From positions 1 through 9,358 of the forward strand of contig WJKD01000381.1 of the NCBI GenBank assembly GCA_014729315.1: 9,358 nucleotides of DNA, written 5' to 3'. The notes under the pieces are model-generated. The model was not told the DNA's origin. It did no database searches and saw only the letters and a list, made by a program, of their open reading frames with translations. Shown here in pieces: positions 5,400 to 9,358 of the stretch. The position numbers and the translations under genes were made by a program. The stretch comes from Promethearchaeota archaeon. GTDB taxonomy: Archaea > Asgardarchaeota > Lokiarchaeia > Sigynarchaeales > SOKP01. Positions within the stretch are counted from its first letter, which is position 1. Every line of letters begins with the position of its first letter.

Positions 5400-5489
5400 A
5401 GGTGGACTTTGAAACCGCTATTCGAGTTGTCCGAAAAAAACACACCGAATAAACTAATTTCAAAAGTCCAACTTAAATATTTTTTTTTT
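5400..5489 (+). terminator. Long bulged hairpin followed by T10 after hsp20
   Basis: Just after the Hsp20 stop, bases 5400-5414 pair with 5458-5474 in a stem of about 15 bp with two single-A bulges on the 3' side (core GGACTTT/AAAGTCC). An inner ATTCG/CGAAT pair (5420-5424 with 5446-5450) lies inside the 43-base loop. Five bases after the stem comes a run of ten T (5480-5489). It looks like a hairpin-plus-U-tract terminator, unusually large for an archaeon. A stable 3' UTR element or a small RNA processed from the hsp20 transcript is the alternative. Confidence 0.5.
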
Positions 5490-5626
5490 CGTTTTTATAC
5501 TTTGTTCCAGATTGGAATTATTTTAGCTCGATCCTTGGAAATTATTGATTTATGAAAATTATTTTTCTCTCACTTAGAATAATTAGTATTGTTGAGAAAA
5601 CACAAAAAGATTATTCTTTGAGGATG

Positions 5627-6745
5627 CTACTTTTGTTTTTGTTTTCTACTTTCATCTTGATTCTTGTTTGAATGTACGTGTCTATGATGAATATCATGAG
5701 AATGAATGTGTTCGTGTTCAAATGGTTGATGTTTATGTACTAATGAATGGTGGATTCCATACTCCTCAGAACTCTGTTTTTCGAATTTTGTAATAGTTTT
5801 ATGATGGATCTCCTCTTTTTCAAACAAATGAGAATGTATTAATGTCTTATGACGATGGAAATGAATGTGCCTATCGGTTACTACGCATAAAAAACCAATC
5901 AAAACGAGTGAAAAAATAAGGATATCTAACCAATTAATAACTTCTTGATTCAGGAAAATTGCAACGATCGCCCCCACAAAAGGAGATGACGAAAAGATAA
6001 TACTCGTTTTTACGGTTCCTATATATTTTAAGGCTGTAATGAAAAACACAATCGACAAACCAAACGAAAAAAAACCAATAAAAAGAATTAAAAATAATTC
6101 ACTGAGTTTTATGCTAATTTCTAAATTAAAAAAGAGACCGATTAACAGTGAAGTGGCTCCACCAAAAACGCCTTTAATAGAAGTTATCCTTATAGGAGAT
6201 TTATTGCCTAAAGTTTGAGTAATGTTGTTATCAATTGCCCAACAAAGACATCCCGCCAAAATGAGGAGGCTTCCTGGAATTGCGAGTGACCCATCAGACA
6301 TTTGACTCGTTAGGAAGGACCATAAAAATAGAGACATTAAAATTGTGATAATACCTATCCACGCTCTTTTTCCTATTTTCTCGTGAAGAAATATCATTGC
6401 TATAATAATCGTGAAAATAACTTCAAAATTTAAGAAAAGCGAGGTATAAAACGCACTAATCATCATTAATCCAAAGAAAATCAATAATGGAGCTAAAATA
6501 CTGCCAGTTAAAATAATTATGATAAGTTTTGGAGTATCTTTTACTTTAATTGGTTCGTAAATACTATTAAATTTGAAACTTAACGACAATAATAGTCCAG
6601 AGGTAAGATAAATCCACCCTGACAGAATTAAAGGATGTAAGTCAGATAATAAAATCTTATTTATTGGAGTAGAAATCCCATAAAAAATCATTGATAATAT
6701 TACCATAATATATCCGATATACTCCTTTTTGATCTTTCTTAACAT
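5627..6745 (-). CDS. EamA/DMT-family transporter with histidine-rich C-terminal tail
   Basis: A 372-aa protein. Residues 1-290 are a standard ten-helix drug/metabolite transporter made of two EamA repeats. The first starts at YIGYIMVILSMIFYGISTPINK and includes the typical FEVIFTIIIAMIFLHEKIGKRAW segment at the end of the half. The second repeat has SSSPFVGAIVAIFLNQEVI before the last helix. Residues 291-359 form a soluble tail with 20 histidines from H293 to H358, ending in HEHIHSHDIHHRHVHS. I recall DMT proteins with HEHxHxHDxHHxHxH-like tails in other anaerobes, so this is probably a known subfamily. Such tails bind Zn, Ni or Co and may sense or buffer the metal; transport of a metal is possible but unproven. 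ATG 6745 follows a TATA-like stretch. The gene is divergent from the RHH gene across about 165 bp and converges on hsp20. Confidence 0.9.
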   Translation of the reverse strand: MLRKIKKEYIGYIMVILSMIFYGISTPINKILLSDLHPLILSGWIYLTSGLLLSLSFKFNSIYEPIKVKDTPKLIIIILTGSILAPLLIFFGLMMISAFYTSLFLNFEVIFTIIIAMIFLHEKIGKRAWIGIITILMSLFLWSFLTSQMSDGSLAIPGSLLILAGCLCWAIDNNITQTLGNKSPIRITSIKGVFGGATSLLIGLFFNLEISIKLSELFLILFIGFFSFGLSIVFFITALKYIGTVKTSIIFSSSPFVGAIVAIFLNQEVINWLDILIFSLVLIGFLCVVTDRHIHFHRHKTLIHSHLFEKEEIHHKTITKFEKQSSEEYGIHHSLVHKHQPFEHEHIHSHDIHHRHVHSNKNQDESRKQKQK

Positions 6746-6767
6746 TAAGAATGGTATAACCGCTTTA

Positions 6768-6798
6768 GTTAATAAATTCTATATTAATAAAATAGAAT
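6768..6798 (-). promoter_or_regulatory. EamA promoter with adjoining inverted repeat
   Basis: On the minus strand a TATA-like aatttattaa (complement of 6768-6777) is centred about 27 bp before ATG 6745. Overlapping its upstream edge is an inverted repeat, ATTCTAT (6776-6782) and ATAGAAT (6792-6798), with a 9-bp spacer. That is the BRE/TFB contact region, a good place for a repressor site. The DtxR-like or RHH regulator would be a candidate binder; no evidence links them directly. Confidence 0.35.
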
Positions 6799-6892
6799 GA
6801 AATTTACCTTGGGATGATTTGTGTTATTCATGTAATATAATGATATTTATCTCTATACTCTTAAAATAATCTTAACAACAAAAATAATAAAA

Positions 6893-6897
6893 AGGTG
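6893..6897 (+). promoter_or_regulatory. Ribosome-binding site of the RHH gene
   Basis: AGGTG at 6893-6897 matches the archaeal anti-Shine-Dalgarno. It is 13 bases before ATG 6911 and only two before an ATG at 6900. The ATG at 6900 opens a four-codon frame whose TGA overlaps ATG 6911 (ATGA). The spacing favours 6911, with the tiny frame probably incidental. Confidence 0.4.
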
Positions 6898-6910
6898 TTA
6901 TGCAAGAAAT

Positions 6911-7096
6911 ATGAAATTAATTACCTGCCACCTGCCTGAAAAGATCCGACTGAATGTTTGATCTCAGGACGCTTATTTGGCGGGGATTGAGGAATTAGTC
7001 CATAAGAATATGTATCCGAATCGCTCCGAAGTTATTCGAGTAGCTATAAGAGACTTGCTAAAAAGCGAACTCTCTTCTCTCTTACGTGATAACTAG
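6911..7096 (+). pseudogene. CopG/NikR-type ribbon-helix-helix regulator interrupted by in-frame TGA
   Basis: From ATG 6911 one frame runs to TAG 7094-7096 with a single TGA at codon 17 (6959-6961). The 61-codon product is a clear ribbon-helix-helix (RHH) DNA-binding protein. MKLITCHLPE is the DNA-contacting beta strand, AYLAGIEELVHKNMYPNRSEVIRV (residues 21-44) is helix A with the NRSE turn, and AIRDLLKSEL is helix B. The effector domain of NikR is absent, as in many short archaeal RHH repressors. In usual family members LPE is followed at once by the helix-A start (AYL...), so the ten codons 11-20 (6941-6970), which include the TGA, look like an extra segment. Losing the strand would abolish DNA binding, so starting after the TGA is unlikely to rescue function. 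It sits between the divergent EamA gene and the amidohydrolase. Decay, a sequencing error or recoding are all possible. Confidence 0.75.
6935..6968 (+). repeat. Inverted repeat around the RHH stop codon
   Basis: CCTGA-aaa-GATC (6935-6946) can pair with GATC-TCAGG (6960-6968), giving nine base pairs with a 3-nt bulge and a 13-base loop. It almost exactly covers the apparent 30-nt extra segment of the RHH gene and includes the TGA (6959-6961) at the edge of the 3' arm. Confidence 0.45.
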
Positions 7097-7160
7097 GAAA
7101 TCTTCATTTTCTTTTTATTTTTATTTCATTTTAACTTTTTACACATTTCAAATGAAGTTC

Positions 7161-7192
7161 AGAATTATATCATAATTCTAATTAGCTAATTA
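7161..7192 (+). promoter_or_regulatory. Two abutting perfect palindromes upstream of the amidohydrolase
   Basis: AGAATTAT-atc-ATAATTCT (7161-7179) is a perfect 8-bp inverted repeat with a 3-bp spacer. TAATTAGCTAATTA (7179-7192) is a perfect 14-bp palindrome sharing its first base with the end of the first. They stand in the spacer between the RHH gene and the amidohydrolase, about 95 bp before the latter's start. Two adjacent dyads suit a dimeric or tetrameric regulator such as an RHH protein, though A/T-rich DNA forms palindromes easily. Confidence 0.4.
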
Positions 7193-7252
7193 ATTTTTAC
7201 TGAGGAAATCTTTTCATCTTTCAAGCAATATACTGAAAAAATAAAAAATGAA

Positions 7253-7263
7253 ATTTTTTATTA
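7253..7263 (+). promoter_or_regulatory. Possible TATA box of the amidohydrolase gene
   Basis: The A/T stretch attttttatta is centred about 27 bp before ATG 7285, the correct distance for a nearly leaderless transcript. The sequence is a T-run more than a classical TATA, so confidence is modest. Confidence 0.35.
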
Positions 7264-7284
7264 CGAGTATTCTTTCTTAAAGTG

Positions 7285-8160
7285 ATGGTTTATTCTCACA
7301 ATGATTTCAAATACATCGATATGCATACTCATTTTTTTCCTAAAAATATCTTTCGAGCCATATGGAACCTATTTGAATCAAAAGATGACCAAGGAAAAGT
7401 TCTTGGATGGCCTATAAATTATAAACATTCAACAGAGGAACTGGTCAAATTTTTAAAAGATAAGAATGTAAGAGAATATACCACATATAATTATGCTCAT
7501 AAAAAGGGAGTAGCTAAATTTATAAATAGCTGGACGATTGAATTTGTAAAAAATCACAAAAAAGCGATACCCTTTGGTTGTGTATTTCCAGAAGACGAGG
7601 ACAGACTCGAATATGTGATTAATTTATTTGAAGATCATAATTTTAAGGGAATTAAATTACAACCGTTAGTCCAAAACTTTTACTTAGACGATGAGAGAAT
7701 GCACGACATTTATAAAGAAATAATTGATAGAAATAAGTGGCTTACGGTTCACGCGGGAACTGCTCCTTACACAAATAAATATCTAGGCTTTAGAAATTTT
7801 CTTTCTTTTATCAAAAAGTTTCCAAATATAAATGTAATTGTAGCTCACTTAGGTACCTACGAATATGAGGATTTTTTTAGCTTAATAGACCGATACGAGA
7901 ATTTATATTTAGATACCTCGATGGTGTATGTTCCAGAAGAAATTTATTATCGATGGAAGCGAAATTTTAAACATCCTAGTTCAGAATTGTTGGAGTCAAA
8001 CCAAGAAAGGCTATTATACGGTAGCGACTTTCCTAATATTCCCTTTGACTACGAACAATCTTCAAAGGGATTATTGAAATTAGAGCTTCCAAAATCCTTT
8101 TACAGAAATATTTTTTACGGAAATGCTAAAAAGATATTAAAAAATAGGAAAAAATCATAA
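7285..8160 (+). CDS. Metal-dependent amidohydrolase (Amidohydro_2 / ACMSD-like)
   Basis: A 291-aa TIM-barrel hydrolase or decarboxylase of the amidohydrolase superfamily, cytoplasmic. Counting from the GTG at 7282, the metal motif HxH is YIDMHTHFFP (H15, H17). Later come GIKLQP (124-129) with the K position, LTVHAG (H157), VIVAHLG (H189), YLDTS (209-213) and YGSDFP (D249). This order is that of PF04909 proteins, most of which bind one Zn or Mn and include ACMSD, resorcylate decarboxylases and many uncharacterised hydrolases. A substrate cannot be deduced. ATG 7285 is preferred to the overlapping GTG 7282. The length is normal for compact members. The 3' end overlaps the convergent ZIP gene by six bases, so both transcripts would run into each other. 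Confidence 0.9.
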   Translation: MVYSHNDFKYIDMHTHFFPKNIFRAIWNLFESKDDQGKVLGWPINYKHSTEELVKFLKDKNVREYTTYNYAHKKGVAKFINSWTIEFVKNHKKAIPFGCVFPEDEDRLEYVINLFEDHNFKGIKLQPLVQNFYLDDERMHDIYKEIIDRNKWLTVHAGTAPYTNKYLGFRNFLSFIKKFPNINVIVAHLGTYEYEDFFSLIDRYENLYLDTSMVYVPEEIYYRWKRNFKHPSSELLESNQERLLYGSDFPNIPFDYEQSSKGLLKLELPKSFYRNIFYGNAKKILKNRKKS

Positions 8161-8919
8161 TAAATATAAGCTTAAGGCCATTATAAACATCCCTCCGACG
8201 ATTCCGATGATGGAAGAGTTTTCATTTCCAAAACAATGACCGACCGGGAGAAGCTCGTCAATTGAAACATATATCATAATACCTGCTACTATAACAAGGA
8301 GAGCTACTAATATTGCATCAGTAATAAATTGAATGAATATAATTCCAAAAATAAAAGCACCAATAGGTTCGCTCATTCCCGATAAAAAAGCCATGAAAAA
8401 TGCTTTTTTTCTATTTCCTTCGTTTGCGCAATTAGGTACGGCAACAGCTATACCCTCTGGTATATTATGAATGGCAATAGCTATAGCTAAAATTAGTCCC
8501 AGCTCTATACTTTCTAGCGTACCTACTAGTGTAGCCATTCCTTCGGGGATATTATGGATAAAAATCCCTAAAAATACAAAAAATGACGTTTGCTCTAATC
8601 TCTCGTTAATTGTACATTCTTCTTTAAAGTAATTCTTGTCAATATGATATTTATGGGATATTGCCATATCAATTACAAACATTATCCCCATGCCCACAAA
8701 AAGAAATAGCGTCCCTCCAAGGATTCCGAAAAAATCAATGCCCTCTCCAAGCAATTCGACAAAAGAAATAAAGAGCATTACGCCAGCACTGAATCCCATT
8801 ATAAAAGAAAGAAATTTTGGACCCGGTTCTTTGAAAAATAAAGCGAATAGCCCACCAATTGAAGTTGAAAGTCCAGCAATTAGACTAAGTATAATCGCAA
8901 AGATGAATCTTTCAATCAT
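8155..8919 (-). CDS. ZIP-family divalent metal transporter (ZupT/GufA-like)
   Basis: A 254-aa membrane protein with about eight helices that moves Zn2+, Fe2+ or related ions into the cytoplasm. The binuclear metal site is intact: HNIPEG in helix 4 (H122, N123, P125, E126) and HNIPEG again in helix 5 (H151, N152, P154, E155). The SGMSEP element (180-185) and the DELLP of a later helix (221-225) are also present. Helix 2 carries SFVELLGEG (52-60). The loop between helices 3 and 4 (about 88-112) is short, with HKYH and a Cys but no long His tract, as expected for prokaryotic ZIPs. ATG 8919 is preceded by a TATA-like cttaaataat (complement of about 8941-8950). Its tail overlaps the amidohydrolase by six bases. 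The metal preference cannot be read from sequence. Confidence 0.93.
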   Translation of the reverse strand: MIERFIFAIILSLIAGLSTSIGGLFALFFKEPGPKFLSFIMGFSAGVMLFISFVELLGEGIDFFGILGGTLFLFVGMGIMFVIDMAISHKYHIDKNYFKEECTINERLEQTSFFVFLGIFIHNIPEGMATLVGTLESIELGLILAIAIAIHNIPEGIAVAVPNCANEGNRKKAFFMAFLSGMSEPIGAFIFGIIFIQFITDAILVALLVIVAGIMIYVSIDELLPVGHCFGNENSSIIGIVGGMFIMALSLYLL

Positions 8920-8940
8920 TAAAAATGATTTGTATTAAAA

Positions 8941-8950
8941 ATTATTTAAG
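8941..8950 (-). promoter_or_regulatory. TATA box of the ZIP gene
   Basis: On the minus strand cttaaataat is centred about 27 bp before ATG 8919, predicting a short or absent leader. No clear palindrome was seen overlapping it. Confidence 0.4.
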
Positions 8951-8990
8951 CTTATTCTTATAAATTATCAAAATTCGATATCTTTTCTTC

Positions 8991-9358
8991 TTATTTCCAT
9001 AATAGTCCTAAAAAGCTCTCTGAAATTGATAAAAGATCAATTTCAAAATAATCTCGTACGATTTCGACAAGAAAATTCATATAACTCGTATTTAATTTGA
9101 TATCGAAAATTTTTTCCAACTCGTTCGAGAGTTTTAGTATGTTTATTTGACCTTTATCGTCTTTAGAATTTACAAGTTCGACTATTTGACTTGCGTATTT
9201 ATATGATTTATATATTTCATTTTTAAAGAGCAACAAGCTATGATTTAAATTATCGTCAATTAAAAAATTTCCAACTATTTGTTTCTCTACTTGTAATTTT
9301 TTTGGATTGAAAAAGTTCTTGGGATTATTGAGAAGTTTAGAACCGCCTATTACTAAAC
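8991..9358 (-). CDS. Partial gene, C-terminal 121 residues, unrecognised
   Basis: The minus-strand frame is open from the right edge of the window to TAA at 8991-8993, so the 5' end is missing. A TTG at 9236 is inside this open frame and there is no reason to start there. The visible part begins near LVIGGSKLLNNPKNFFNP and continues through an Asn/Lys-rich stretch. It ends with mainly helical, amphipathic sequence (SNELEKIFDIKL, NFLVEIVRDYFEIDLL, SISESFLGLLWK). There are no membrane segments and no motif I can assign to a family; it looks like the helical C-terminal domain of a soluble protein. It is on the same strand as the ZIP gene, 71 bp upstream of its start, and the two could be co-transcribed, although ZIP has its own TATA-like box. 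Confidence 0.6.
   Translation of the reverse strand, partial: LVIGGSKLLNNPKNFFNPKKLQVEKQIVGNFLIDDNLNHSLLLFKNEIYKSYKYASQIVELVNSKDDKGQINILKLSNELEKIFDIKLNTSYMNFLVEIVRDYFEIDLLSISESFLGLLWK

Noticed and set aside
5152..5443. Minus-strand open frames across the hsp20 gene.
   Set aside because: They are opposite a confident Hsp20 domain and show no independent domain or start signal.
5552..5671. Plus-strand frame starting at ATG 5552, giving a short hydrophobic peptide.
   Set aside because: Its second half is antisense to the polar Lys/Gln/Asn/His tail of the EamA gene, which explains the Leu/Phe run; there is no ribosome site.
6900..6914. Four-codon leader frame (ATG 6900) overlapping the RHH start as ATGA.
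   Set aside because: Its ATG is only two bases from the ribosome site and the peptide has no attenuation-like content; probably coincidental.
6959..6961. The TGA in the RHH gene could encode selenocysteine, since some Asgard archaea have the selenocysteine system.
   Set aside because: No SECIS-like structure was visible after the gene, RHH repressors are not known selenoproteins, the surrounding residues do not match any Sec/Cys family, and TGA is used as a normal stop in the window (alcohol dehydrogenase).
8690..8938. Plus-strand frame antisense to the ZIP gene.
   Set aside because: It is the complement of a well-supported ZIP coding region, with no domain of its own.
9234..9236. TTG 9236 as the start of an 81-aa protein at the right edge.
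   Set aside because: The frame continues open to the edge of the window with ordinary protein-like sequence, so the gene is simply cut by the window.

Overview
The window is strongly AT-rich, with tightly packed genes, TATA-like boxes close to start codons and oligo-T run-offs after genes, so it reads as archaeal. RNase HI, an iron-type alcohol dehydrogenase, DtxR-, PadR- and ribbon-helix-helix (RHH) regulators, archaeal-looking small Hsp20 and ZIP proteins, and an orphan seven-helix membrane protein together suggest an Asgard (Lokiarchaeia-like) archaeon. That placement is inference from style and remembered relatives; there is no rRNA or marker gene here. No tRNA, rRNA, CRISPR array or insertion sequence was seen.

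Layout. 1-2070: an orphan 7-TM protein (minus), RNase HI (plus), then two small minus-strand genes of unknown function (97 and 56 aa). 2073-3332: an iron-dependent alcohol dehydrogenase with its own TATA box and a T-rich end. 3543-5490: a regulatory and stress block on the plus strand. It starts with a DtxR/MntR-type metalloregulator split into two overlapping reading frames, followed by a PadR regulator, a 49-aa single-TM peptide and an Hsp20 with an unusual His/Cys insertion. It ends in a long hairpin plus T10 tract. 5627-6745: a minus-strand EamA/DMT transporter with a 20-histidine tail. 6911-7096: a small RHH repressor gene interrupted by an in-frame TGA. 7285-8160: an amidohydrolase. 8155-8919: a ZIP metal transporter on the minus strand, overlapping the amidohydrolase tail to tail. 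8991-9358: the 3' part of an unrecognised gene running in from the right edge.

How the genes fit together. From the DtxR-like gene to the ZIP gene, the window is enriched in metal-linked functions: a metal-sensing repressor, a His-rich chaperone, a His-tailed transporter, an RHH regulator of the broad class that includes NikR, a metal-dependent hydrolase and a ZIP importer. The genes lie on both strands and are not one operon, so a shared role in metal homeostasis or metal stress is a hypothesis. The two strongest anomalies are both in regulators. The DtxR-like gene would be restored by a -1 shift exactly at an A AAA AAA heptamer, giving a protein of the normal family length. The RHH gene has an in-frame TGA inside an apparent 30-nt extra segment bounded by an inverted repeat.
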